A stretch of DNA of 44,785 nt from Porphyromonadaceae bacterium UBA4277. GTDB lineage: Bacteria; Bacteroidota; Bacteroidia; Bacteroidales; Muribaculaceae. The stretch spans positions 1 through 44,785 of the forward strand of contig DGVT01000007.1 in NCBI GenBank assembly GCA_002395965.1, given 5' to 3'. Position 1 is the first letter of the stretch. Every line of letters starts with the position of its first letter. This document shows positions 33,472-43,443 of this stretch, one piece after another. The position numbers were made by a program, and so were the translations under genes. The notes under the pieces were generated by a model. The model did not search any database, had not been told where the DNA came from, and saw nothing but the letters and a program-made list of their open reading frames with translations.

Positions 33472-36400
33472 ATGATATCATCAGCCCCACTCAACAAATC
33501 GCAATACGGGTTATACGTAGATTGCATCAATCATGCAGGTGAGCCCCGCTACAACCTGCCTTACATTCACATTCTTGACCTGTCGTTAGATGCCCATCGC
33601 TTGTGCCGTGCCATAGAGACGGCCATGATGGCACACCCCACATTATTCACGCGCATCAGCCTGAACGATGACGGCGAGCCTGTGCAGACCGTGAATATGG
33701 AAGGTGAAGAAATCCACGTCGCTGTGGAGGATATTACCGACATTGAAGCTGTTAAGCCACAACTTGTTCAACCATTCAACATATTGAGCGACCGTCTGTT
33801 CCGCATTCGTCTGCTACGTGATAAAGACCATTACTACCTATTCCTCGACTATCATCACATCATTGTTGATGGCACCTCGCTCAACATCCTTCTCACCGAC
33901 ATTGAGCAGGCTTACAATGGTAATGAATTATACCCCGAAGCTCTCACCATGGCTCAGATGGCTCTTGCCGAGGAGGAATTGCGCTCCACGTCGGCCTATG
34001 ATGAGGCAAAACAGTGGTATGCACAAAACTTCGACTGCTCCGACACCTTCACACAACTAATGCCCGATCGTGAAGGCACCGAGCCCACCGAGGCAAGTAT
34101 GCTGCGTGTACTCGACATCGACATGGGACGTGTGGAGGCTTTCTGCCGTAACAATGGCGTGTTCAAAAGCTCGCTGTTCACTGCCGCCTACGCATTCCTG
34201 CTTGCAAAATTCAACAACGAGCCCGAGTCGCTCTTCACCACAGTGTATAACGGACGCAGCGACAAGCGCTTCAATCACAGCGTGGGAATGACGGTGCGCA
34301 CACTGCCGGTTTACTCAAAGTTCACTCCCGACACTTCGGTGCTGGCTTTCATAGCGCGTGGTGAGCAGCAGATGACCGGCTGCCGTGAGCATGAGGCATA
34401 CTCTTACGGCGAGATGCTCAATGACCTCCAGCTCCAGTCCAACACCATGTTTGCCTGGCACGGAATGATATTCTCTCACAACACTTTCGCCGGCACACCC
34501 TTGCGCACGGTGCGCATTGGAAATAGCACCCTCGATGCCTCGCTCTACCTGAAGGTGTTCATCTTGGGTGGTAAGTGCCACGTGAAAGCCGAGTATAATG
34601 CCGCTGAATATTCGCAGGAGCTGATTAGCGAGTATCTTGAGAGCTATGAAGCTGTGCTTGAGGGCTTTCTCACTCGTGAGCTCCTGTGTGAGATTGACAT
34701 ATCCACACCGCAGCAGGTAACACTACTCGACAGTTTCAACCACACCGACGTTGACTACGACGACAGTCAGACTATAGTATCGCTTTTCGACCGCCAGGTG
34801 CAAGCCACACCGCAGGCCCCTGCAGTGGTTTACAACGACAAGACATTCACCTATGCCCAGGTCGATGAAATCAGCAGCCGCATTGCTGCCTACATTCACG
34901 AGAAAGGACTGACGGCCGAAGATGTGGTTTCGGTGCTCATTCCACGCTGCGAGTGGATGCCCATTGCCTCGTTAGGTGTGCTCAAGGCCGGATGTGCCTA
35001 CCAGCCATTAGACCCCAGCTACCCCAGGGAGCGACTGAACTTCATGATGCAGGATGCCGGAGCACGACTGCTCATTGCCGACAGCGAGCTGCGCGACCTG
35101 GTAGATGAATATAAAGGCGAAGTGCTGCTCACAGCCGACATTCTTCAACTGCCCGACCACCCCCTGGCACACATCACTGTCAACCCCGACCAGCTGTTCA
35201 TCCTTCTCTACACTTCGGGCTCTACCGGAGTGCCCAAAGGGTGCCAGCTCACCCATGCCAATCTGGTAGCATTTTGCCACTGGTATCAGCAGTTCTACGA
35301 CCTGCATCCCGAGCACAATGTAGCCGCCTATGCCAGCTATGGCTTCGATGCCTGCATGATGGACATGTATCCTGCCCTCACTTGCGGAGCAACCGTTCAC
35401 ATCATCCCCGAGGAGATAAGGCTCGACCTGCTGGCACTGAACGACTACTTCGAGAAGCATCACATCACACACTCGTTCATGACCACACAAGTGGGCTACC
35501 AGTTTGCCACAAGTGTCGAAAACCACTCGCTGCTCTATTTGTCAACCGGCGGCGAGAAGCTGGCTTCACTCACCCCACCCACCGGCTACAATTTCTATAA
35601 CGTGTATGGTCCCACCGAGAGCACAATCTTCATCACCTACTACCAGTTGAAGCAGAAGATGAAAGAAATACCCATAGGCAAGCCGCTCGACAATATACGC
35701 CTATACATAGTCGATGCACAAGGACACCGCCTGCCGGTGGGTGCTGCAGGCGAGCTATGGGTGGCCGGCCCACAGGTGAGCCGCGGCTACCTCAACCGCC
35801 CTGAAAAGACTGCCGAGGCCTACATTGCCAACCCCTTCACCCACGAAGAAAAATATGCCCGCATCTACCGCACTGGCGACATTGTCCGCTACCTCCCCTC
35901 GGGCGACATTCAGTTTGTGGGACGACGCGACGGACAGGTAAAAATCCGCGGTTTCCGCATCGAGCTAAAAGAGGTTGAAAGCATCATCCGCGAGTTCCCG
36001 GGAATCACCGATGCCACCGTGCAGGCATTCGACGAAGATGGAGGCGGAAAATTTATCGCGGCCTACATCGTGAGCAATGAGACCATCGACATTGAGGCAC
36101 TCAACAACTTTATCATGGACGAGAAGCCGCCCTACATGGTGCCTGCCGTAACCATGCAGATCGATGCCATTCCACTTAACCAGAACCAAAAGGTGAATAA
36201 GCGGGCTCTGCCCAAGCCCGAGAAAAAGGCCGCCGACGTCGAGGCCGTGAATGCGCCCATGAATGTGCTGGAAATGGAGCTGCACGACATCATAGCAGGC
36301 ATTGTGGGTAATAAGGACTTCGGCATTACCACTATCTTAGGCTATGCCGGCCTTACGTCAATCTCGGCCATCAAGCTGGCAGTGCAAGTCAATAAGCGCT

Positions 36401-39400
36401 TCGACGTCGCTCTCGACTCACGCACGCTGGTAAAAAGCGGCACACTGCAGGGTATTGAGAATGAAATACTGCAACATATGCTCCAGGGCAATAGCGGAAC
36501 CGCGGCACAGGCTGCCGCAGGCACCCACTCAGCCACGCGACACAGTGCACCGCTATCGTTTGCACAGACGGGCGTATATTTCGAGTGCCTTAAGAACCCC
36601 ACGTCCACAATCTATAACATTCCCTATCTGCTCACCTACCCTGCTGCAATAAGTGCCGAAGCACTGGCTGCAGCAGTGAAACAAGCGGTAGAAGCACACC
36701 CCGAGCTGAGCATTCATTTCACCAACGAAGGCGAGACCATCATCCAAACCACCGAAGGCTGCGTGCCGGTGCAGGTGCCCATCAGCACCATGAGCGATGA
36801 GGAGCTGGCAAGCTATAAGAATGATTTTGTACAGCCTTTCAACCTCCACAAGGCTCCGCTATATCGTCTGGAAGTAGTCAAGACACCCACTGCCGTGCAT
36901 CTGCTCATCGACGTGCATCACCTGATTTTCGACGGAGGCTCGGCCGACCTGCTCATCAAGCAAATCAACACCGTTCTGGAAGGGAATAAAATAGAAGCTG
37001 AGACGTATTCTTATCTCGACTTCGCAGCCGGCCAGCAAGCCGCTATCGAAAGTGAGACGTTCAAGGCTTCACAGCAATTCTTTGCCCAGAAACTGCAGAC
37101 GTGCGAAGGCGCCAGCGAAATACCTGCCGACCTGCCCACAAGCAATGAACAGGGCATTATAGGCGAAGCGGTGTGTGAGACCGACTTCGACAATGCCGCC
37201 AAATTCTGCCGTAGCATGGAAATCACTCCGGCACACCTGTTTCTTGCAGCCACGGCCTATGTCGTTGCCCGCTACACCAATAACCGCGACGTGTTCTTGT
37301 GCACGGTGAGCAACGGACGGTCAAACCTGAAAATCAGCGACACGGTGGGCATGTTTGTCAACACTCTCGCACTGGGAGTGAGCATAGGCGATGTGAGCGT
37401 GAGCGACTACCTGCATGACGTGAGCCAGACGTTCGACCAGACACTTCGGCACGAAGACTACCCGTTTGCACGCATTGCATCAGACTATGGCTTCCGCCCG
37501 GCTATTGCCTTTGCCTATCAGGTCGGAGTGCTTTCACAATACACCGTAGGCGGCAGTCCTATCGGGCAAGAATTGCTGGAACTTAATGTTCCCAAGTTCA
37601 AAATCAATATCAAGATCGAGTCACGAGGCGTGGTTGTGCAATATGACAACGCCCTCTACTCCCATAGTCTGGCCAACGCTCTTGCCGAAAGCATTGTGAC
37701 CGTTGCCCGGAACATGATGCAGCAGCCCGAAGGCCAGGTGCGCCGGCTCTCGATTGTGAGCAAGAACCAGGCCGACGAATTAGACCATCTGAGGCTCACG
37801 GCCACAGGCGACGCTCCACTGCGTTTCTTCCATGACTGCCTCGACCATTATGCACAACAGCAACCCGACCACGAAGCTCTCGTGGCTATCGACGGCAGCT
37901 TCACCTATCGTGAGATGAACGAAACGTGCACTCGCATTGCTGCTGCTCTGCGCAAGCGCGGCGTGATGGCACGCGACCGCGTGGCACTGCTGCTGCCACG
38001 CACCAGCCGACTCATCCTCTCGCTATTCGGTGTGCTCAAAGCCGGTGCGGCCTACATTCCCTGCGACCCCGAATATCCTGCCGATCGCATCAAGCTGATC
38101 CTGGAAGACAGCGAGGCACGCTACATCATCACCACAGCCGACCACATGGGCGACTTGCCGGCCGACAAGGCTATCAACGTAGAAGACTTGATAAGCGATA
38201 ATGCTACGCTCCAGCCATGCGATAACGACATCACGCCCGACGACCTGGCATACCTAATCTACACAAGCGGTTCTACCGGAAGGCCCAAGGGCGTCATGTT
38301 GCGCCACGAGGGCATCTGCAACTATCTGTACGGGCATCCGGCCAACGTTTTCGCACATGCCGTGCTGACCGATGCTAAACGCATACTCAGCGTTACAACC
38401 ATCTCGTTCGACGCCGCACTGCAAGACATTGGCATGGCATTCTACAATGGCAAGACTCTCATTCTTGCCACCGAAGAGCAGGCCAACAACCCGCTGGAGC
38501 TTGCACGACTCATCGAGGACCAGCACATCAACATGGTCTCGGGCACGCCATCAAGGTGGCAAACGTGGCTCACAAGCGAGGACTTCGGTCGAGCCATCGC
38601 CAACATCAGCATCGTGAGAGCCGGTGGTGAGAAGTTCTCCGACAAGTTGCTCAATCAGCTGCGCCAAGTGACCAAGGCACGCATTTTTAACTGCTACGGA
38701 CCCACCGAAATCACCGTTGCTTCTAATAATAAAGAACTCACTCATGCGTCAATCGTCACCGTGGGCAAGCCGCAGCTCAACGTGAAAGAATTTATCGTTG
38801 ACCAAGACGGCAACGAGCTACCGGCAGGCGTTGTGGGCGAGCTCTACATTGGCGGCCGGGGCGTGGCACGAGGCTACAACAACCTCGACGATATGACCCG
38901 TGAACGCTTCATCGACTACCACGGCGAACGCATCTACCGCTCGGGAGACTACGCCAAGTGGCTTCAGGATGGTGATGTGGTGATCTTGGGACGCACCGAC
39001 CATCAAATCAAGCTGCGCGGACTGCGCATCGAGCTGGGCGAAATTGAAAACGTCATGCTGCGGGTGGATGGCATGAAAAAGGTTGTCATCCTCATTCGCA
39101 AAATCAACGATAAGGAGCACCTGTGTGCCTACTACACTGCCAGCCGCACAATCGCGCCCGACGCGCTAAAGGCCGAGATATCTAAGAGCCTGACTCAATA
39201 CATGGTGCCCACGGCCTACCTGCAACTGGACGAAATGCCCATGACGCCTAACGGAAAAACCGATGTCAAGGCACTGCCTGAACCGCAGCTGGCCATCACG
39301 TCAGAGTTTGTGGAACCCACCAGCGACACCGAGCGCACCTTCTGCGACATCTTTGCCGGCATCCTGCAAATGGACAAGGTGGGAGCTACCGACAACTTCT

Positions 39401-40728
39401 TTGAACTGGGCGGTACGTCACTGGTGGTGACACGAGTCATCATCGAGGCCGACAAAGCTGGCATGCATGTAGCCTACGGAGATGTGTTTGCACACCCCAC
39501 ACCGCGACAGCTGGCAAGACTCGTGACCGGCGACAGTGCCGACGAAGGACAGGACGAGGTGACGCGATTTGACTACACGGCTATCAACAATCTGCTGCAA
39601 AAGAACACTCTCGACAACTTCCGAAACGGCGAGCCGCGACAGCTGGGCAATGTCCTGCTAACCGGAGCCACCGGCTATTTGGGTATTCACATTCTGCGCG
39701 AACTCATCGACTCGGATGCAGCCAACATCTATTGCCTGGTGAGAGGAAAGACTCTCGAGAAGGCCGAAAGCAGGCTGCGCACGCTACTGTTCTACTACTT
39801 TGCCGATGCTTTTAAGCCGCTGTTTGGCACAAGACTGCATGTCGTGCTGGGCGATGTTACTCAAGACATTGACGAATCGCTGAACATCGACACTGTGTTC
39901 AACTGCGCTGCTATTGTGAAGCACTTCAGCGAAGGCACCGAGATCGAAGACGTGAACATAGGCGGAGCACAGCACTGCGTGAACTTCTGCCTGAAAACCG
40001 GGGCACGGCTCATACACATCTCCACGGCAAGCACACGTGGACTATGGGCCGGTGAACCACGAGACGAAATCTTCACCGAGCAACGCTTCTACATGGGGCA
40101 GTTCCTGGGCAACAAGTACATCTACTCTAAGTTCATGGCCGAGCGCCTCATCCTTGATGCTGTGGCACTGCACGGGCTCAAGGCTAAAATCATGCGTGTG
40201 GGCAACCTGGCTGCACGATCAACCGATGGTGAGTTCCAGGCCAACTTTGCCACCAACTCGTTTATGGGACGCATCAAGGTGTATAACATGCTGGGCTGCT
40301 GCCCATATAGCATGCGCAACAAGCGAGTGGAGTTCTCGCCCATCAACGAGGTGGCACAGGCCATTGTCAAGCTGAGTTGCACTCCCGACGACTGCACAGT
40401 GTTCCACCCCTATAACATTCACGGGCAGTTCTTAGGCGACGTGCTCACCGGCCTCACAACCGTGGGCGACGGCGTGCGATTTGTTGAGCAGGAAGAGTTT
40501 GCCCAGGCTATGGAGAAGGCAAAAGACGATCCGCAGAAGGCAAAACAGATGTCGTCGTTACTCGCCTACCAAGATATGGCTCACGGACAAAAAACCACCG
40601 ACGTGAACCGCGATAACGACTACACCACGCAAGTGCTCTACAGGCTCGACTTCGCTTGGTCGCCAACCTCGTGGGACTATGTAGAGAGAATGCTGACGGC
40701 AATCGGCGGCTTCGGCTTCTTTGAGTAA
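33472..40728 (+). CDS. Two-module non-ribosomal peptide synthetase with terminal reductase (C-A-PCP-C-A-PCP-R)
   Basis: 2418 residues. C1 has HHIIVDG (128-134). A1 has TSGSTGVPKG (581-590), NVYGPTES (710-717), YRTGD and GRRDGQVKIRGFRIEL. PCP1 ends GLTSISAIKLA with Ser963 as the phosphopantetheine site. C2 has HHLIFDG (1149-1155). A2 has TSGSTGRPKG (1598-1607) and NCYGPTE (1740-1746). PCP2 has LGGTSL (Ser1983). The C-terminal reductase has GATGYLG (2065-2071) and the YIYSK motif (Tyr2216, Lys2220). It should join two amino acids and release them reductively as an aldehyde, which can cyclise to a (dihydro)pyrazinone. The N-terminal C domain suggests an acylated or externally supplied start. The cluster supplies its own carrier activator and exporter. 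Confidence 0.92.
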   Translation: MISSAPLNKSQYGLYVDCINHAGEPRYNLPYIHILDLSLDAHRLCRAIETAMMAHPTLFTRISLNDDGEPVQTVNMEGEEIHVAVEDITDIEAVKPQLVQPFNILSDRLFRIRLLRDKDHYYLFLDYHHIIVDGTSLNILLTDIEQAYNGNELYPEALTMAQMALAEEELRSTSAYDEAKQWYAQNFDCSDTFTQLMPDREGTEPTEASMLRVLDIDMGRVEAFCRNNGVFKSSLFTAAYAFLLAKFNNEPESLFTTVYNGRSDKRFNHSVGMTVRTLPVYSKFTPDTSVLAFIARGEQQMTGCREHEAYSYGEMLNDLQLQSNTMFAWHGMIFSHNTFAGTPLRTVRIGNSTLDASLYLKVFILGGKCHVKAEYNAAEYSQELISEYLESYEAVLEGFLTRELLCEIDISTPQQVTLLDSFNHTDVDYDDSQTIVSLFDRQVQATPQAPAVVYNDKTFTYAQVDEISSRIAAYIHEKGLTAEDVVSVLIPRCEWMPIASLGVLKAGCAYQPLDPSYPRERLNFMMQDAGARLLIADSELRDLVDEYKGEVLLTADILQLPDHPLAHITVNPDQLFILLYTSGSTGVPKGCQLTHANLVAFCHWYQQFYDLHPEHNVAAYASYGFDACMMDMYPALTCGATVHIIPEEIRLDLLALNDYFEKHHITHSFMTTQVGYQFATSVENHSLLYLSTGGEKLASLTPPTGYNFYNVYGPTESTIFITYYQLKQKMKEIPIGKPLDNIRLYIVDAQGHRLPVGAAGELWVAGPQVSRGYLNRPEKTAEAYIANPFTHEEKYARIYRTGDIVRYLPSGDIQFVGRRDGQVKIRGFRIELKEVESIIREFPGITDATVQAFDEDGGGKFIAAYIVSNETIDIEALNNFIMDEKPPYMVPAVTMQIDAIPLNQNQKVNKRALPKPEKKAADVEAVNAPMNVLEMELHDIIAGIVGNKDFGITTILGYAGLTSISAIKLAVQVNKRFDVALDSRTLVKSGTLQGIENEILQHMLQGNSGTAAQAAAGTHSATRHSAPLSFAQTGVYFECLKNPTSTIYNIPYLLTYPAAISAEALAAAVKQAVEAHPELSIHFTNEGETIIQTTEGCVPVQVPISTMSDEELASYKNDFVQPFNLHKAPLYRLEVVKTPTAVHLLIDVHHLIFDGGSADLLIKQINTVLEGNKIEAETYSYLDFAAGQQAAIESETFKASQQFFAQKLQTCEGASEIPADLPTSNEQGIIGEAVCETDFDNAAKFCRSMEITPAHLFLAATAYVVARYTNNRDVFLCTVSNGRSNLKISDTVGMFVNTLALGVSIGDVSVSDYLHDVSQTFDQTLRHEDYPFARIASDYGFRPAIAFAYQVGVLSQYTVGGSPIGQELLELNVPKFKINIKIESRGVVVQYDNALYSHSLANALAESIVTVARNMMQQPEGQVRRLSIVSKNQADELDHLRLTATGDAPLRFFHDCLDHYAQQQPDHEALVAIDGSFTYREMNETCTRIAAALRKRGVMARDRVALLLPRTSRLILSLFGVLKAGAAYIPCDPEYPADRIKLILEDSEARYIITTADHMGDLPADKAINVEDLISDNATLQPCDNDITPDDLAYLIYTSGSTGRPKGVMLRHEGICNYLYGHPANVFAHAVLTDAKRILSVTTISFDAALQDIGMAFYNGKTLILATEEQANNPLELARLIEDQHINMVSGTPSRWQTWLTSEDFGRAIANISIVRAGGEKFSDKLLNQLRQVTKARIFNCYGPTEITVASNNKELTHASIVTVGKPQLNVKEFIVDQDGNELPAGVVGELYIGGRGVARGYNNLDDMTRERFIDYHGERIYRSGDYAKWLQDGDVVILGRTDHQIKLRGLRIELGEIENVMLRVDGMKKVVILIRKINDKEHLCAYYTASRTIAPDALKAEISKSLTQYMVPTAYLQLDEMPMTPNGKTDVKALPEPQLAITSEFVEPTSDTERTFCDIFAGILQMDKVGATDNFFELGGTSLVVTRVIIEADKAGMHVAYGDVFAHPTPRQLARLVTGDSADEGQDEVTRFDYTAINNLLQKNTLDNFRNGEPRQLGNVLLTGATGYLGIHILRELIDSDAANIYCLVRGKTLEKAESRLRTLLFYYFADAFKPLFGTRLHVVLGDVTQDIDESLNIDTVFNCAAIVKHFSEGTEIEDVNIGGAQHCVNFCLKTGARLIHISTASTRGLWAGEPRDEIFTEQRFYMGQFLGNKYIYSKFMAERLILDAVALHGLKAKIMRVGNLAARSTDGEFQANFATNSFMGRIKVYNMLGCCPYSMRNKRVEFSPINEVAQAIVKLSCTPDDCTVFHPYNIHGQFLGDVLTGLTTVGDGVRFVEQEEFAQAMEKAKDDPQKAKQMSSLLAYQDMAHGQKTTDVNRDNDYTTQVLYRLDFAWSPTSWDYVERMLTAIGGFGFFE

Positions 40729-40743
40729 ACCATTCGGTCAAAA

Positions 40744-40792
40744 GCTTTTTCATTCGCCGGGGCTTAAATCCCGACGAATGAAAAGCTCTTTT
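40744..40792 (+). terminator. Hairpin between the NRPS and MATE genes
   Basis: CATTCGCCGGG (40751-40761) pairs with CCCGACGAATG (40770-40780) with one mismatch, extended by GCTTTTT/AAAAGC, and followed by CTCTTTT. The MATE ATG lies ~20 nt beyond and no new promoter motif is evident, so it may act as a partial terminator that lowers exporter and PPTase levels relative to the synthetase. Confidence 0.65.
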
Positions 40793-40810
40793 CACTTATT
40801 ATAGAACCAA

Positions 40811-42133
40811 ATGCAGAACAACGATAACATTAACGCACAATTTTATCGCTACTTGTGGGCCTATATCCTGGTAGCACTATCGGGTTGCCTTGGCAACGTG
40901 GTGGACGGCATCATCGTGGGCAACCTCATCAGCGAAGACGGAGTGAGTGCCATCAATCTGTCAAAGCCCATCAACCAGTTTATCTTCACCTTGCACCTGT
41001 TCATCAATGCAGGTGCAGGTATGCTGGTGGCCTATGCCCTGGGGCAAGGCAAGATTGAAGATGCACGGCGATTTTTCACCCGCGCACTTACACTAAGCGG
41101 CGGCATTGGAGTGCTGCTTGCCATAGTGGGAGGGCTCATTTTCCCCGACAAGGTTGCACAATACTTATGCAGCAACGAGCAGATTTTGCCACTGGCACGC
41201 GACTACATGCAAGTGCTCCTCATTGGCAACCCTGCATTCATCATCATGTGGGGACTATCCACCATGGTGGGCGTGAATGGCAGTCCAAGGCTGGTGTCGC
41301 TGGCTGTTATCATCGACAATGTGCTGAACTTGTGCCTCGACATCGTGTTCATCAAGTGGCTGGACTGGGGCATAACAGGCTCGTCGGCAGCCACGGTGGT
41401 GGGACATCTGGTGGGCATTGCCATCTTGCTCACACACTGGATAAAGCCTGAAAACAGAAGGTTGGTGCCCGATTTCAGCACATCGGCTGTTATGGCATCG
41501 TGCCGACGCATCATCTCGCAGGGAGCACCGCTTGCCATTGCATCCATCTGCTTGACATTGCTGCTACTCTCGGCCAACACCATTGTCCTTTCCACACTCG
41601 GGCGCACGGGCATATTTGCCTTTGCCGTGTGCATGAATTTGCTGCAAGTCTATAACCTCTTTCTATCGGGCACATGCCAGACGCTGCAGTCGCTGGGAGC
41701 CATACAGGTGGGCAAGGGCAACGAAGAGGGCTTGCGCACAGTGCTGCGCCGGGCCTTCCGCTTCATTACAGCAGCAATGGCGGCGACCTGCTGCCTGGTG
41801 GTGGTTTACCCGCAATTAATCGTAAAGCTATTCGGCGCCGACGAGCCCGAACTCATTGCACAGGGCAACCATGCCTTGCGCATATTCGCCTTGAGTTTCA
41901 TCCCATTCTGCTACATCTATGTGCTCATGATTGTGTATAAGCTCTATGGCATGCATCGCATGTCGCTGTTCATCTCGTTTGCCCTGTCGCTGATGGTGAT
42001 ACCGGTGCTATGGTTCATGGCTCGCTATGCGCCGCAAATGCTATGGTACAGTTATCTTATAGCCTATCTGATTGAGGCTTTAGCTATCTTTGTCGCGCAC
42101 CGCCTCACTCACGCACAGTTCAAATTGAAGTAG
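40811..42133 (+). CDS. MATE-family efflux transporter
   Basis: 440 residues with twelve hydrophobic segments in two six-helix bundles and MATE hallmarks: GNVVDGIIVGNLIS near the N-terminus, LSKPINQFIFTLHLFINAGAGMLVAYALGQG, GNPAFIIMWGLSTMVGVNGSP and the second-half QVYNLFLSGTCQTLQSLGAIQVGKG. It uses an ion gradient across the inner membrane to expel small molecules. Its position between the NRPS and its activating transferase makes the NRPS product the likely cargo. Confidence 0.9.
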   Translation: MQNNDNINAQFYRYLWAYILVALSGCLGNVVDGIIVGNLISEDGVSAINLSKPINQFIFTLHLFINAGAGMLVAYALGQGKIEDARRFFTRALTLSGGIGVLLAIVGGLIFPDKVAQYLCSNEQILPLARDYMQVLLIGNPAFIIMWGLSTMVGVNGSPRLVSLAVIIDNVLNLCLDIVFIKWLDWGITGSSAATVVGHLVGIAILLTHWIKPENRRLVPDFSTSAVMASCRRIISQGAPLAIASICLTLLLLSANTIVLSTLGRTGIFAFAVCMNLLQVYNLFLSGTCQTLQSLGAIQVGKGNEEGLRTVLRRAFRFITAAMAATCCLVVVYPQLIVKLFGADEPELIAQGNHALRIFALSFIPFCYIYVLMIVYKLYGMHRMSLFISFALSLMVIPVLWFMARYAPQMLWYSYLIAYLIEALAIFVAHRLTHAQFKLK

Positions 42134-42143
42134 CACACAGGCC

Positions 42144-42707
42144 ATGCTCTATGTCGATGACCACATCCAATGCCTCGACGTGGCAAAAGCACTGCAAGCC
42201 GTGGGAGAACAACGGCGCCGGTATGCCTTGCGATATAGGCGCGAGCTTGACCGGCGTCTTTGCCTGGCGGCTTATGTGCTACTGCAGCGAGCCCTGCACG
42301 ATGAATACGGCATCGACCACGTGCCGCCATTCATCTATGGGCCTCATGGCAAACCCATGCTCGAAGGCTATCCTCACATCCACTTCAATTTGAGCCACTG
42401 CCGCCACGCTGCAGTGTGCGCAGTGAGCGACCGGCCCATCGGCGTGGATGTGGAATCTATTGAAAGCTACGATGAGGCATTAGTAGCAAGCACCATGAGT
42501 GCCGACGAGCAAAGGCTCATCGCCCAGTCGGCCGATGCCCCCGCCACATTCATCAAGCTATGGACCATGAAAGAAAGCCTGCTCAAGCTCACCGGCCGGG
42601 GCATCACGCAAAATGTGGCACTGGTGCTGGACGACGCCAGCCGATATGTCTTCAACACGCAGGCACACCGACAATTCATCTGCACCACATGCAGCCACAG
42701 GCTCTAA
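42144..42707 (+). CDS. Sfp-type 4'-phosphopantetheinyl transferase
   Basis: 187 residues with all conserved motifs: PHGKP (67-71), HFNLSHC (80-86), PIGVDVE (98-104, metal-binding Asp102 and Glu104) and LWTMKESLLKLTGRG (139-153, Glu144). It moves phosphopantetheine from CoA to the serines of both carrier domains of the NRPS. It starts 10 nt after the MATE stop, so the two are coupled, and its stop lies two bases from the convergent dockerin-type gene. Confidence 0.92.
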   Translation: MLYVDDHIQCLDVAKALQAVGEQRRRYALRYRRELDRRLCLAAYVLLQRALHDEYGIDHVPPFIYGPHGKPMLEGYPHIHFNLSHCRHAAVCAVSDRPIGVDVESIESYDEALVASTMSADEQRLIAQSADAPATFIKLWTMKESLLKLTGRGITQNVALVLDDASRYVFNTQAHRQFICTTCSHRL

Positions 42708-42709
42708 AG

Positions 42710-43405
42710 TCAGCTTTTAAGAATCAGGTTGATGACTGCATTCACGTCGTCAACGTCTATAACACCCTGGCCATCCACGTTAGCCTCGCCTTTGAAATCT
42801 TCAAGCGAATTATTGCCAAGAATCACATTTATCAACGCGTTCACATCGTCAACATCGATGATGCCGTCGCCATTCACATCGCCGGTCTGATAACCGGCTT
42901 CACTGCCGCTGAAAACGTGCACTTCCATCACTGCACCGCAGTTATCAATATCGGCATAGGGTGCCGTGAACCGCAGCTGACACACGCCCGCATCTGCCGG
43001 AACCGCCAGCTGCGTGCTCAGCTCATGGTCGATGATGCCACCGGGCACAGAAATAAGCTCAAAACCATGTTCATGGCCATCCACGCCACACAGGGCCACC
43101 TTGAGCGTCACTCGCTCGGCAATATAGCTCCCTTGTGTGCGATAGCTCACTTTAACCGTCAGGTCATCAACATCCTGGCACGACAGAATGGGTGAAATCA
43201 GTTCACGCACATTGCCGGCACTCACGGTATAAAGCACGATGCGACCACGGCCTATGCTCTGGGCATCAAGGTCTATTCCGGCATTGTTAACATAGGTCCA
43301 CCCGCCGAAGCTGCTGCGGCTAAAGGTTGCAATCTCTTGAGCCTGGGCATGCATTCCCAGAACTGTTATAATCAATAGGGCAAACAATAGTTTTATTTTG
43401 GCCAT
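42710..43405 (-). CDS. Secreted protein with dockerin-like C-terminus
   Basis: 231 residues. A signal peptide (MAKIKLLFALLIITVLGMHA) is followed by a beta-sandwich-like domain (about 25-165, with IATFSRSSFGGWTYVNNAGI and GRIVLYTVSAGNVRELISP). Two dockerin-like EF-hand loops close the protein (DVNGDGIIDVDDVNALINVI and NVDGQGVIDVDDVNAVINLI). The last ~50 codons are strikingly similar, even at DNA level, to the end of the LRR gene at 495-2414. The domain resembles choice-of-anchor or carbohydrate-binding folds; the ligand is unknown. Its start is divergent from the next gene. Confidence 0.8.
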   Translation of the reverse strand: MAKIKLLFALLIITVLGMHAQAQEIATFSRSSFGGWTYVNNAGIDLDAQSIGRGRIVLYTVSAGNVRELISPILSCQDVDDLTVKVSYRTQGSYIAERVTLKVALCGVDGHEHGFELISVPGGIIDHELSTQLAVPADAGVCQLRFTAPYADIDNCGAVMEVHVFSGSEAGYQTGDVNGDGIIDVDDVNALINVILGNNSLEDFKGEANVDGQGVIDVDDVNAVINLILKS

Positions 43406-43435
43406 AGCTACTCAGTTTTTAGTTAGTATTTGCTA

Positions 43436-43443
43436 CAAAATTA
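43436..43443 (-). promoter_or_regulatory. -7 element of the dockerin-type gene
   Basis: CAAAATTA on the plus strand reads TAATTTTG on the minus strand, ~31 nt before the ATG at 43405. The rest of 43444-43570 is AT-rich with nothing else apparent. Confidence 0.55.

Noticed and set aside
34057..40795. Many antisense frames inside the NRPS gene
   Set aside because: The 2418-codon plus frame carries all NRPS motifs; the antisense frames have no coherent content.
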